Shown here: positions 34,074 to 43,125 of the stretch, piece by piece
How positions within the stretch are numbered: position 1 is the first letter of the stretch
Layout of the letters: each line of letters starts with the position of its first letter
Source: Pirellulaceae bacterium
Lineage (GTDB): Bacteria; Planctomycetota; Planctomycetia; Pirellulales; Pirellulaceae
Assembly: GCA_028280445.1 (NCBI GenBank)
Contig: JANQLU010000081.1
Coordinates: 1 to 64,000 of the forward strand
DNA length: 64,000 nucleotides
Reading direction: 5' to 3'
Notes under the pieces: generated by a model
The model's input: only the letters and a program-made list of their open reading frames with translations
What the model was told of the DNA's origin: nothing
The model's database searches: none
Translations under genes and position numbers: made by a program

Positions 34074-34697
34074 TTGAATCGAGAAAACGATCACCTGTCT
34101 GGTTGGCAACTGTTTCGCCGAATTCGCGAAGTCGATTCGGCATTGCAATTGAATGTTATTCGATTAATTGGAATCGTCACATTCTTTGCCATCCACCTCT
34201 TCAATTACCTGATGATGGATAATCCCTCGAATCATTATCAGGAATTTCACAAAAGTGCGATTTGGCTGACCACGGCCTGGTTGCTGATGACCGTTGCAAT
34301 TTTTGTCGCCTATTTTGCCCAACGGCTACCTTGGTACGCCAAGTATTGTTCGACCATTGCCGATATTGCATTGCTAACCGCAGTCGCAGCCATTGGGGAA
34401 AAAGCCGACGCCAGTATTGTTGTTATTTATTTTGTCATCGTTACCGCGTCACTTTTGCGGTTCAGCAAACCGCTGATCTGCGTGACCACGATCGGATGTT
34501 TCCTCGGATTCCTCACGCAGGTTGGACTGACCGACCAAAGCTGGTTTGACGAACAGCATGATGTGCCACTGACCAAAACGATGATTACATTAGCGGCAAT
34601 TTTGCTGAATGGATTCGTCTGTTGGCAGATTTGTCGGAGCGTCCAACGGTGGATTGAAAACAAAGGCCCTGTCACTACCGACGTGATTCGAGACTGA
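34074..34697 (+). CDS. Six-helix membrane protein of unknown function
   Basis: A 207-residue protein from TTG 34074. Six hydrophobic helices (for example LIGIVTFFAIHLFNYLMM, AIWLTTAWLLMTVAIFVAYF, IVVIYFVIVTASLLRF) in the manner of the membrane domains of sensor kinases, but with no catalytic domain attached. A start codon at TTG is unusual but no other in-frame start precedes the first helix. It is downstream of the phosphate cluster and upstream of a zinc-ribbon membrane protein, with no clear link to either. Confidence 0.6.
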   Translation: MNRENDHLSGWQLFRRIREVDSALQLNVIRLIGIVTFFAIHLFNYLMMDNPSNHYQEFHKSAIWLTTAWLLMTVAIFVAYFAQRLPWYAKYCSTIADIALLTAVAAIGEKADASIVVIYFVIVTASLLRFSKPLICVTTIGCFLGFLTQVGLTDQSWFDEQHDVPLTKTMITLAAILLNGFVCWQICRSVQRWIENKGPVTTDVIRD

Positions 34698-34711
34698 GCA
34701 GGAAAAATTAA

Positions 34712-35047
34712 ATGTCAGATGGAATAAATTATTACGTCACCTGCGAAAATTGTGGTCGCGAAAATCATCCACAACAGGTTCGTTGCTGGGTTTGCGGATA
34801 CCATTTTCCACATGGAGTTCCAGCGGAAATCAAACAGCCAGCGGCCAAACAACGACAGGTAGCGCGAACCGTGGCGACCGGAGCCGCATCCGGAATTGGC
34901 GCAACCATCGGCGCTTTTTTTATTACGCTTGGGGGGATTTTAGGGGGAATTTTGATCGGGATTTTTTTAGCCATCTCATTGGTGGTCGCCCTGTTCGCCG
35001 CGTGCATCGAAATCTGCACCGGCGGAAATGCAACGTTGTTTTTTTAA
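34712..35047 (+). CDS. Zinc-ribbon membrane protein
   Basis: A 111-residue protein with an N-terminal zinc ribbon (CENCG, then CWVCG, residues about 11-29), a short linker, and two hydrophobic segments rich in Gly (GIGATIGAFFITLGGILGGI and IGIFLAISLVVALFAACIEI). This plan is common in small planctomycete membrane proteins. It ends ten bases before the radical SAM gene, so it may belong with it. Function unknown. Confidence 0.65.
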   Translation: MSDGINYYVTCENCGRENHPQQVRCWVCGYHFPHGVPAEIKQPAAKQRQVARTVATGAASGIGATIGAFFITLGGILGGILIGIFLAISLVVALFAACIEICTGGNATLFF

Positions 35048-35057
35048 GGCCAATCAA

Positions 35058-36578
35058 ATGTCAACACCTGTGCCCGTTCAATCGCCAGCCAACCTCGCAG
35101 ACTATATCTTTCGCGGAACGACCGAGAGCCTTTGTCCAACTTGCTTGGCCGTCGTGCCCACCAAAATCATCGTTCGTGGCAAACGAGTCTACTTTCGCAA
35201 ATCCTGCCAAACGTGTGGCTCGCGCGAAGATTTTGTTTGTAGCGACGTCGACTACTATGACCGCTTGGAATACACCGTCCCCAGCAAAATCCCTCAAGGC
35301 TATGGTGTCGAACCTCGCAAAGGCTGTCCCTACGATTGCGGTCTATGTACTGAACACGAACAACACACCTGCATCGCGTTGGTCGAAGTCACGTCCAGTT
35401 GCAATCTGAATTGCCCCATGTGTTTTGCGTCCAGTGGACCCGGCGGAAAACATTTGACGTTGTCACAATGCAAACAATCGATTGATCGGATCGTTCAACT
35501 CGAAGGCCGCGCCGAAGTCGTACAACTTTCCGGCGGCGAACCAACGATTCATCCCCAGTTTTTGGAAATCCTGGACTACGCTCTCGACCAACCGATTGAT
35601 TATGTTCAAATCAATTCCAACGGACTGCGGTTTGCGCGCGATCCTGAACTGTTGGAGAAAATTGCTGCGAACCGGCAACGAGTCGAAATTTTTATGCAAT
35701 TCGATGGCCTCGATCGCGACGTCACTATCAAACTCCGCGACGAAGACATCCTGGAAGCCAAATTGAAATCCATCGAAAAACTTGGCGAACATGATATTCA
35801 CATCACGTTGGCGGTAACACTGCAAGCAGGTGTTAACGAATCTGAATACGGCCCAATCATCGAATTCGCCAGCCAACGCCCCTGGATCACCGGCATTAAT
35901 TTTCAACCGGCAACTTATAGCGGCCGCTTTGATTTGCCCGAACAGTTGGAAAAACGCATCACTTTTCCCGATGTGATCAAAGGGATTGCCAGCCAAACCA
36001 ACGGCATGTTTCGCGAGCAAGATTTCTTACCCTTGCCCTGTGCCCACCCCAATTGTCACCAGATTGGAATAGCCTACCGCAGTGGAACCAACGTTGTCCC
36101 GCTAACGAGATTTTTTAACGCACTCGAACATCTCGATTTGTTGGCCAACGGAATTTCGTTTACACGCGACAACTCGCGCGGCATGATCGAACAATTGATG
36201 GCGCGAAACAGTTGTTGCCCCGACGGCGCCTGTTGTGAACCAGACACCCAGCTGATTTCACATTCGAAAAATGGCTTTTCAACGACCGATTCGAACCAGC
36301 TCGAAAAAAACCTTTCCAGGAGCGAGCAGCAACTGGCAACCGAATTTTTGCAACGTGCCTTTCGAGATGACTTGGGAGCCAAAGACCTGTTTCGAATTAC
36401 GATCACATCGTTTCTCGATGTATTTAATTTCGACTTGAGACGGTTAATGAAATGCTGCACGCATCATGTTCTGCCGAGCGGTCATGTGATTCCGTTTTGC
36501 GCCTACAACGTACTGTATCGTGAAGGACACGTTGAACTTCCTGGCCTCACGAACATGCAACCCGGTTCGATGAGCTGA
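35058..36578 (+). CDS. Radical SAM protein resembling tetraether lipid synthase (Tes)
   Basis: A 506-residue protein from ATG 35058. The radical SAM motif C-x3-C-x2-C is CNLNCPMC (about residues 115-122). Before it come an N-terminal Cys-pair site (CPTC, CQTCG) and GCPYDCGLCTEHEQHTC, then SGGEPTIHP, a typical SAM-binding segment. More Cys sites follow near the C-terminus (CCPDGACC and CCTHHVLPSGHVIPFC). This order, with CxxC, GLC-x-H and TCxALxE before the radical SAM motif, is that of Tes (MJ0619-type) proteins, which join lipid chains in archaea, and of their bacterial homologues. The next gene is Lgt-like. The substrate here is inferred to be a lipid. Confidence 0.8.
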   Translation: MSTPVPVQSPANLADYIFRGTTESLCPTCLAVVPTKIIVRGKRVYFRKSCQTCGSREDFVCSDVDYYDRLEYTVPSKIPQGYGVEPRKGCPYDCGLCTEHEQHTCIALVEVTSSCNLNCPMCFASSGPGGKHLTLSQCKQSIDRIVQLEGRAEVVQLSGGEPTIHPQFLEILDYALDQPIDYVQINSNGLRFARDPELLEKIAANRQRVEIFMQFDGLDRDVTIKLRDEDILEAKLKSIEKLGEHDIHITLAVTLQAGVNESEYGPIIEFASQRPWITGINFQPATYSGRFDLPEQLEKRITFPDVIKGIASQTNGMFREQDFLPLPCAHPNCHQIGIAYRSGTNVVPLTRFFNALEHLDLLANGISFTRDNSRGMIEQLMARNSCCPDGACCEPDTQLISHSKNGFSTTDSNQLEKNLSRSEQQLATEFLQRAFRDDLGAKDLFRITITSFLDVFNFDLRRLMKCCTHHVLPSGHVIPFCAYNVLYREGHVELPGLTNMQPGSMS

Positions 36579-36581
36579 TTG

Positions 36582-37400
36582 ATGGTTACCTGGCTCTATT
36601 CGGTGACAATGCTTGTGGCGATCGTCACATGCTCGCTGTTGTTACGACGGTTTCAGAAATCGCTATCGTTGACACCGATGGAAAAACTATCGATCGGACT
36701 TGCCGCGTTTATCGGCGCCATGATCGGCGCAAAATTGCCATTTCTAATATTTCAACTTTGGCAAATTTCGACGGCCGAGACACCGGACCAATCGTGGACG
36801 TCTGTCTTGGTTGGTTCCTGGTTTGCCAATGGTAAAACAATCATGTTTGGAATTGTCGGCGGTTATTTCGCGGTTGAAATTGCCAAATATGCGATGTCAA
36901 TCAAAACGCGAACCGGCGATAGTTTTGCAGTTCCCGTCGCTGTGGGCGTCGCACTCGGTCGACTTGGTTGTTTTTGTGCCGGTTGTTGCCACGGCACACC
37001 GACCGAACTTCCCTGGGGTGTTCATTTTAGTGTTGCGGATGTTGATGAAAATGTTCGTCGGCATCCGACTCAGATTTATGAATTCGTTTTCCATCTGACG
37101 GCGGCTGCGTTTTTGTTGGTGGCCTATCTAAAACTTTACCGTCCTAAAACGAAATCTCCGGACCCGACGTGGTTTGAAATCATCTTTTGGGGGAATCTGA
37201 TCAAGGTCTATATCTTGTCGTACCTCATCTACCGAATCGCGACCGAGGAAATTCGACCTGAAATGGAGATCTGGTTTTCTTTAACGGCCTATCAATTGTT
37301 TGCCATCCTGTTAGTTCCCATTTTTCTAGCAATCTGGGCCTGGGAAATCGCGGGGCGCGTCAAACGTCTGGCCGAGCCAGCTGAAGCAAAACCCGAGTAA
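36582..37400 (+). CDS. Lgt-like diacylglyceryl transferase family membrane protein
   Basis: A 272-residue membrane protein with about seven helices. ALGRLGCFCAGCCHGTPTEL fits the Lgt signature (R-x-G-C-F-x-x-G-C-C-x-G), and RRHPTQIYEF is the other conserved Lgt motif with HPTQIYE. Lgt moves a diacylglyceryl group from phosphatidylglycerol to lipoprotein cysteines. Position directly after the Tes-like gene (three bases) suggests a specialised second copy acting in lipid metabolism. I use ATG 36582 rather than the TTG at 36579. Confidence 0.8.
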   Translation: MVTWLYSVTMLVAIVTCSLLLRRFQKSLSLTPMEKLSIGLAAFIGAMIGAKLPFLIFQLWQISTAETPDQSWTSVLVGSWFANGKTIMFGIVGGYFAVEIAKYAMSIKTRTGDSFAVPVAVGVALGRLGCFCAGCCHGTPTELPWGVHFSVADVDENVRRHPTQIYEFVFHLTAAAFLLVAYLKLYRPKTKSPDPTWFEIIFWGNLIKVYILSYLIYRIATEEIRPEMEIWFSLTAYQLFAILLVPIFLAIWAWEIAGRVKRLAEPAEAKPE

Positions 37401-37650
37401 CTGATACAGTCGGTAATCGATTTTTGAATTGGATGTTGATTTTTTGAAACACCCATTCTCGACATCGCCAGAATAACCGCACTAGCTGGCGAATTCCGTT
37501 GTACTTTTTGCACAACGTTGAAACGCAAATTTTTCTAACTGATTGATTCATGCGTTTCAAAAACAGTGACATATAGTTCTGTTGAGAGAAATCCACGCGC
37601 TCTTTGAGCGCAATTTGCTGCCCGTTTTACTAATTGAAAGAAATTTTCCA

Positions 37651-38031
37651 ATGATGGAGACCACGATCCTGTTAGCCGACGACAGCAGCACTGTCAGGAC
37701 GATGCTGTCTCGAATCTTGAAAGAAAATGGGTTCCACGTTGTTGAAGCCCACGATGGCCGACAAGCAATCGAATTGGTTAAAACCTGTCATCCGTCATTG
37801 GCGATTCTGGATATCGTGATGCCCGATCTTGACGGTTACGCAGTCGTGGAACACCTGAAAGAAATGGGCGCTCCCTATGACAAACTTCCCATTCTGTTTC
37901 TGACGTGCGTCGAATCAAACGCACTCGAACTACTGGGTGACAAGTATGGTGCCTACCTGAGAAAACCGGTGAATGTTGATGAATTGTTAAAAGCAATTGG
38001 TGAACAAATACCGATTCCCGGTGCCCGTTAG
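37651..38031 (+). CDS. Single-domain response regulator (CheY-like)
   Basis: A 126-residue receiver domain alone: D10-D11 acidic pair, phosphoacceptor D54 (AILDIVMPDLDGY), Thr in FLTCVES and Lys in YLRKPVN. The start at ATG 37651 is preferred (TTG 37582 adds an unlikely 23 residues). It opens the chemosensory operon and would accept phosphate from the CheA-like kinase at 40286. The Gly/Ala-rich output surface cannot be matched to a flagellar motor partner, and none is present. Confidence 0.85.
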   Translation: MMETTILLADDSSTVRTMLSRILKENGFHVVEAHDGRQAIELVKTCHPSLAILDIVMPDLDGYAVVEHLKEMGAPYDKLPILFLTCVESNALELLGDKYGAYLRKPVNVDELLKAIGEQIPIPGAR

Positions 38032-38071
38032 CAGATGGCTTGGCGGCAAATACATCGATTGAGGCGGAACG

Positions 38072-38386
38072 ATGGACATGGCAAATCCCAACAACTACGA
38101 AACTCCAGTTGATTTCAACGAATCGACCCACATCGATCTTGTGCAATGGAAATCCGAAATTGAAAGCTTTATTGATGAAACGTCGTTCGAACTGAGCCAA
38201 CTCGCCAACGCGATTGAAAATATTTCACCCGCACTTGTGCAACAGTTGGCGGAAAACCGGCATGCGAATTCGACTTCATCTCCAAAACATGGAAACACCA
38301 ACGACGCAAATTCAGACGAAAACTCGGCAGAGCGACTTGCCTCGTTGAGAGACCGACTCGCCAAACGACTTCAAAACAAACAATAA
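38072..38386 (+). CDS. Small helical protein in the chemosensory operon
   Basis: A 104-residue acidic protein without a membrane segment. Residues 20-65 are predicted helical (LVQWKSEIESFIDETSFELS) and the C-terminus is charged and helical (SAERLASLRDRLAKRLQNKQ), which could be a coiled coil or docking helix. It lies between the CheY-like and CheW-like genes with short gaps (40 and 14 bases). Not recognised. Confidence 0.6.
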   Translation: MDMANPNNYETPVDFNESTHIDLVQWKSEIESFIDETSFELSQLANAIENISPALVQQLAENRHANSTSSPKHGNTNDANSDENSAERLASLRDRLAKRLQNKQ

Positions 38387-38400
38387 AAACCAAAACAGCA

Positions 38401-38883
38401 ATGAGCCATTTCGACCTCGAACAATCCGACAAGTTTTGCATTTTCCGTTGCAGCGGAGAAACATTTGCCTTGCCTGCGCTATCGGTTCGCAGTGTTAAAC
38501 CACGTGTCGAACTGACTGCCATCCCGTTAGCAAACGACTCGTTTTGTGGCATCGCCAAAATTCAACAAGAATTTCTGCCGGTCTACTCGCTCATTAAAAA
38601 CAGGTCGAGTGAGTCGAAATCCCAGGATCAGAAACTGTTGGTCATCAGCCGAGACACCGGAAATTGGGGTTTGCTGGTCGACCAGGTTCATGTGCTAACC
38701 ACGCTCGAAGTATCCATCGATCCGTCGGTTGATTTGCAGGCGCAATATGTCATTGGCACTGCGACTCACCAGGATTCATTCGTATCCGTTTTGGATCCCG
38801 AAAGTGTTTACGACTGCCTGAACAACGATCTTCATGCGTACTGGAACGCTTTCGAATCGTCACCTTGCGAACCTATTTGTTAA
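38401..38883 (+). CDS. CheW-like coupling protein
   Basis: A 160-residue protein matching the CheW double beta-barrel: [20 protein letters not shown] at the start, then LPVYSLIK and the motif [20 protein letters not shown]. CheW couples receptors to CheA. It is shorter and more divergent than usual. The receptor gene follows 35 bases later, its frame partly overlapping. Confidence 0.75.
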   Translation: MSHFDLEQSDKFCIFRCSGETFALPALSVRSVKPRVELTAIPLANDSFCGIAKIQQEFLPVYSLIKNRSSESKSQDQKLLVISRDTGNWGLLVDQVHVLTTLEVSIDPSVDLQAQYVIGTATHQDSFVSVLDPESVYDCLNNDLHAYWNAFESSPCEPIC

Positions 38884-38918
38884 CAACCCATTACTTTTTT
38901 TTAACAGCCATCGAACAA

Positions 38919-40259
38919 ATGACCATTCAGCTGAAAACATTTGGAGCCGCCATCATCGTCGGAATCGGCGCTGCAATATCAACGTTTTTGTTGACCAGCA
39001 TCAGTATCGCGATTGCTGCTCCTACGGCGATCGCGTTGACACTCGGATCGCTGATCATCGCGCTGCTCGTCGCGCGGAGCCTGCAAAGCAGCTACGCGAA
39101 ATTCGACCAGCAACTGACTGCCGGATTCGTCAACGAATACGCCCCCACGAACGTGATCGAATTTGATCAAACCGCCGAGGCCTGCCAACAGCACATTCGT
39201 CAGTGGCGAGTTTCTGCCGAAACTTCAAACGAAGAAATCGAAAAACTGAAACAATTGGCAACCATGCTCGATCGACGAGGACACGCGGGCACCAAGTCAA
39301 CAGGAAACACCAAACTGATCGAAAACCTGATCGGTGGCTATGCCAGTGAAATTGAAAGCGGCATCCGCCAAATCGAATCGTGTGGACGAGAAATCGAACG
39401 CGGTACGGGACAGATTGCCGAAGGTACCGACCAACAATCCGATGCAGTGAATCGCTGCGCAACATTGGTCGAGAAAATCTCATTGCAAATCGATGACGTG
39501 CTGCAACGAGCTGAAAGCTCCGACAAACTCAGCAAGGAAACCACGCAACATGCAGAAAACGGACTTCAGCACCTGCAATCGCTCGTACGCGAACTGAGCC
39601 AAATCAAAACGCTGGTCGCCAGCCGGGAAAAACGACTACGGGCATTGGGCGACCATACGCGTGAAATCGGTGTTATTGTTGAAACTATCGGAACGCTTTC
39701 TTCGCGAACCGACCTGTTAGCTTTAAACGCATCCATCGAATCGGTTCGTGCTGGCGAACATGGACGCGGATTCGCGCTCGTTGCCGAAGAAGTACGAACA
39801 TTGGCCGAGCAAGCGGCGGCTGCCACCCGCGACGTCGCTGCCAGAATCGAGTCGATTCAATCTGAAACACAGAATTCAATCTCGGTCATCGAGTCGGAAA
39901 ACAACCAGATTCAAGAAGCCATCGAATTGAGTTCCAAAGCGTTCGAACTGGTCGAAAAAATCGACGAGTCTACAGAAACTTCGGGAGAAAACGTCTCTCA
40001 AATCTGGAAAGCTTCTGAACAACAATTGCAACTCGCTCAAGAGTTTATTGAAAACATGCAGACCTTGTCGGAAACAACCCGCTCGGGTCGAAGCCAAATC
40101 GAAGGTGTTCGCTGGACGACCAAATCGCTCAGCAAGTTCAGCCAACAACTTCAATCCGTGGTAACACCACTCAAATTCGGTAAATCAATTCCGGATTCAA
40201 ACAAACCAATCGAACAGCGTCTGGACGAAACACAAGACCTTGTTGATTCTGCCTGCTAA
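38919..40259 (+). CDS. Methyl-accepting chemotaxis-type receptor without periplasmic domain
   Basis: A 446-residue protein with two adjacent hydrophobic helices (residues about 7-55) joined by a very short loop, then a long cytoplasmic coiled coil. The highly conserved signalling tip is present ([20 protein letters not shown], then [20 protein letters not shown]). With no extracellular domain it would sense something in the membrane or cytoplasm. No CheR or CheB gene for methylation is nearby. Start ATG 38919 is the first in frame before the helices, without a clear ribosome site. Confidence 0.8.
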   Translation: MTIQLKTFGAAIIVGIGAAISTFLLTSISIAIAAPTAIALTLGSLIIALLVARSLQSSYAKFDQQLTAGFVNEYAPTNVIEFDQTAEACQQHIRQWRVSAETSNEEIEKLKQLATMLDRRGHAGTKSTGNTKLIENLIGGYASEIESGIRQIESCGREIERGTGQIAEGTDQQSDAVNRCATLVEKISLQIDDVLQRAESSDKLSKETTQHAENGLQHLQSLVRELSQIKTLVASREKRLRALGDHTREIGVIVETIGTLSSRTDLLALNASIESVRAGEHGRGFALVAEEVRTLAEQAAAATRDVAARIESIQSETQNSISVIESENNQIQEAIELSSKAFELVEKIDESTETSGENVSQIWKASEQQLQLAQEFIENMQTLSETTRSGRSQIEGVRWTTKSLSKFSQQLQSVVTPLKFGKSIPDSNKPIEQRLDETQDLVDSAC

Positions 40260-40285
40260 GTCTCATTTTTTATTCGTTCAATTAC

Positions 40286-43087
40286 ATGACAACTCCAGTT
40301 CACAATTCGGATGCGAAACAACGCCACTTGGAAAAATGGGCCAGTAGCGGAAAAATCGCGTTTAAAAATTTCAGCGCTGCATGTGGTGAATTGCGCTACC
40401 TCAGTGAATCAGCAGCGCAAGCCGAACAGTTCGACGTCCAAGAATTGGTCGATACACTGATTGCCCTGGTCGATCTCGCCGAAATGCTACGCAGCGACGA
40501 TGCCAAAGACGAATACCAGAAAATTGTCGCCTTTGTCGGACAACAATTGAATGTCACCCTCGCTCTGGTCAATGGGGACGAAGTCGACGATCAAGCGATT
40601 CAGCAATCATTGGAAAACGCCCATGCCAATTGGGGAGATCACCTGGAATTGATCCAGCAAGATGATCCGGGTCAGGACAACGGTCAACCACAACCGTCTG
40701 ACGATTCCACGGCCGCTAACACTGTCGAACAGCCGACGGCACAACAAATCGATGCTATGCTGTCCGTACTGGGCAACAAAGGCTCAGAGCAAACCGCGGA
40801 AAACGACACAACACCATCATCGCAAAAACTGGGATTCGAATCAGCTGCAGATCAGGATTTGCCTGCAGCTCCGGAACATCTGAGTTTGTCGGACGATGTT
40901 CGCGACGACGCAGAATTACGCGAAGCCTACTTGGACGACGCTAACCGCTGTCTCTCCGTCATGGAGCAAGTGGTCTTGCAAGCCGAGGAACAAGCCAACA
41001 CTCAAGAATGCGTGCTCGAATTCTGCCGACAGCTGCATACGCTCAAAGGAGCTTCGGCGAGCGTCGGGCTCGCGGATTTGGCGCAGTACCTCCACGCTGT
41101 CGAAGAATGGTTGGGCCATAACAATACCAATCTGGACGTTCAAGTTTTGTTGGATTGCGTCGACTCGGTTCGCCAGCAGATCGGCATGATTGAAAATCCG
41201 CAACAGGATTCGCCTGAGTCATCAACCGAATCGACAACTGCCGAACAACGAGTCCAATCGTCAAAGCAGTCGAATTCAAATACTCAATCGCGAATAGAAA
41301 TCACACCGTCATTTGCTTCGAACGAAGCTTCGGTGCGAGTTCGTGCATCGCAACTCGACAAACTGATGGATATGTTGGCGGAATTGATCGTGCTGCGAAA
41401 TCAACGCGACAGCCGACTGGGCCAACTCAACGATCTCACAAATGAAGTTTCGCGCTGCTCTCACCGGCTCGCGCATTTTCGTGAAGAGCATACGCAATGG
41501 ACACGTGAATCGACTGCTTCGACGACCGCAAAATCGAACGAAGCCGTCGTTGAGAATTCTGTCTTTTTGGGCAATGAACCGACAACGGCCAACGCGATCG
41601 CCGAAGTCAAAAGCGATTTGAACGAAATCTCTCGCGAAATCAAAAACATTTACAAACCGATCATCAACGAAAACCAGGCGATCTCGTCGTTCATCAGACA
41701 CTTTCGCCAGGAACTCATCCAACTGCGCCGCGTTCCCATGGTTGGGCTGTTCCAAAAATTGCAGCGAAGTGCTCGCGATGCCGCCCGAATTGAAAACAAA
41801 AACATCCAAGTGAAATTGGTCGGACAAAACGTCGGCCTCGAACAATCACTCCAGGAACAGTTATTTGAACCACTGCTCCATCTGGTCCGCAATGCGGTTG
41901 GCCACGGTATCGAAGACGAACAAACGCGCCAACAAGCCGGTAAAAACCCAGCTGGAACGATTACCTTGCAAGCCAAATCAACCGCTAACTTGCTGGTCAT
42001 CAGCATTGTGGACGACGGACGTGGTCTGGATTATGACGCACTCAGACGCCGTGGCTATGAACGCGGGTTGTTGTCACCTGATCGGACACCGACGACTCGC
42101 GAGTTGGCACAACTCATCTTCCACCCTGGTTTTTCGACGCGTAACAAAGCCAGTGAAGTGGCCGGACGAGGGATTGGTATGGACGTCGTTGCCGGCGCCA
42201 TCAACCAATTGCAAGGGCGTATCGAAATCGACTCGCACCCTGGTACTGGAACAACCATGCGTGTTTCAATCCCGTTAAAAAACGGAATTGAGCACATGAT
42301 GATTTTCCGATCCCAAAATCAACTGTTTGGTTTGCCGATGCAATCCGTCGCCGGTGCGTATTCAAAAAATCGTTCGGAAATCAAAGATCACCGGACGCTC
42401 GAATTGTCGTTTAACCGTGGTTTGCAACCAACACTTCCGACCGAACAACAACAGGTCTTGCTGCTCAAATCGGACGAAGGCAGCAATTCAATCGGATTAA
42501 TCGTCGACGAAGTGATCGGGCCCGAAGAAATCGTCGCCCGTGGACTCCCGCGCCCAATCCTGAACCATCCCTACCTGGCAGGACTCACGATGTCCGGAAA
42601 AGGTGAAACGACGCTATTGCTCGATGGACATCGACTCGCCGAAATTGCTTCGCGGATTGATGCTCTCGCCGTGGAAAACGTCGATATGCTGTCGGGCGAA
42701 CAACGACCTCAAGCGTTACGCCGTGTTTTGATTGCCGACGATTCGTTGAGCGCACGAAAGGCACTGGCGAAACGACTTCGACGCCAAGGCGGTTTCGAAA
42801 TCACCGAAGCCAACGACGGCATGGAAGCACTCGAATACCTGAGACGAACCCAGTTCGATCTGTTGATGACCGACCTCGATATGCCGCGTTTGACCGGAAT
42901 GGAATTGCTGGTCGACCTGGACCACGACTCAAAAATCGACGTGGCCAAAGTTGTCGTCAGCAACCGCGACAAACCCGAAGTTCGTCAACGTGCCATGGAC
43001 CTGGGCGCCGTGGCGTTTATTACCAAACCAGTGACCGATGAATCTTTGGAAGAGATTCTTCGACTTATTTTTGAAACAACGGACTAA
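40286..43087 (+). CDS. cheA: CheA-type histidine kinase fused to a receiver domain
   Basis: A 933-residue hybrid: a possible helical domain first, then an Hpt domain (about residues 210-300) with phosphoacceptor His in QLHTLKGASASVG (about H251), a dimerisation region (about 350-470), an ATPase domain with LVRNAVGHGIED (about 533), DDGRGLDYDAL and GRGIGMDVV, a CheW-like domain (about 670-800), and a C-terminal receiver with D in LLMTDLDMPR (about residue 861). The built-in receiver marks it as a non-enteric type, as used for pili or other cell functions. Confidence 0.9.
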   Translation: MTTPVHNSDAKQRHLEKWASSGKIAFKNFSAACGELRYLSESAAQAEQFDVQELVDTLIALVDLAEMLRSDDAKDEYQKIVAFVGQQLNVTLALVNGDEVDDQAIQQSLENAHANWGDHLELIQQDDPGQDNGQPQPSDDSTAANTVEQPTAQQIDAMLSVLGNKGSEQTAENDTTPSSQKLGFESAADQDLPAAPEHLSLSDDVRDDAELREAYLDDANRCLSVMEQVVLQAEEQANTQECVLEFCRQLHTLKGASASVGLADLAQYLHAVEEWLGHNNTNLDVQVLLDCVDSVRQQIGMIENPQQDSPESSTESTTAEQRVQSSKQSNSNTQSRIEITPSFASNEASVRVRASQLDKLMDMLAELIVLRNQRDSRLGQLNDLTNEVSRCSHRLAHFREEHTQWTRESTASTTAKSNEAVVENSVFLGNEPTTANAIAEVKSDLNEISREIKNIYKPIINENQAISSFIRHFRQELIQLRRVPMVGLFQKLQRSARDAARIENKNIQVKLVGQNVGLEQSLQEQLFEPLLHLVRNAVGHGIEDEQTRQQAGKNPAGTITLQAKSTANLLVISIVDDGRGLDYDALRRRGYERGLLSPDRTPTTRELAQLIFHPGFSTRNKASEVAGRGIGMDVVAGAINQLQGRIEIDSHPGTGTTMRVSIPLKNGIEHMMIFRSQNQLFGLPMQSVAGAYSKNRSEIKDHRTLELSFNRGLQPTLPTEQQQVLLLKSDEGSNSIGLIVDEVIGPEEIVARGLPRPILNHPYLAGLTMSGKGETTLLLDGHRLAEIASRIDALAVENVDMLSGEQRPQALRRVLIADDSLSARKALAKRLRRQGGFEITEANDGMEALEYLRRTQFDLLMTDLDMPRLTGMELLVDLDHDSKIDVAKVVVSNRDKPEVRQRAMDLGAVAFITKPVTDESLEEILRLIFETTD

Positions 43088-43125
43088 AAACAACTTTTCG
43101 TAGATGCATCTATTGGAATTAAAAC

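Noticed and set aside
36582-37400. Housekeeping lgt gene.
   Set aside because: The signature motifs are there, but the gene is bound to a Tes-like gene and its sequence is divergent, so a specialised role is more likely and I give no symbol.
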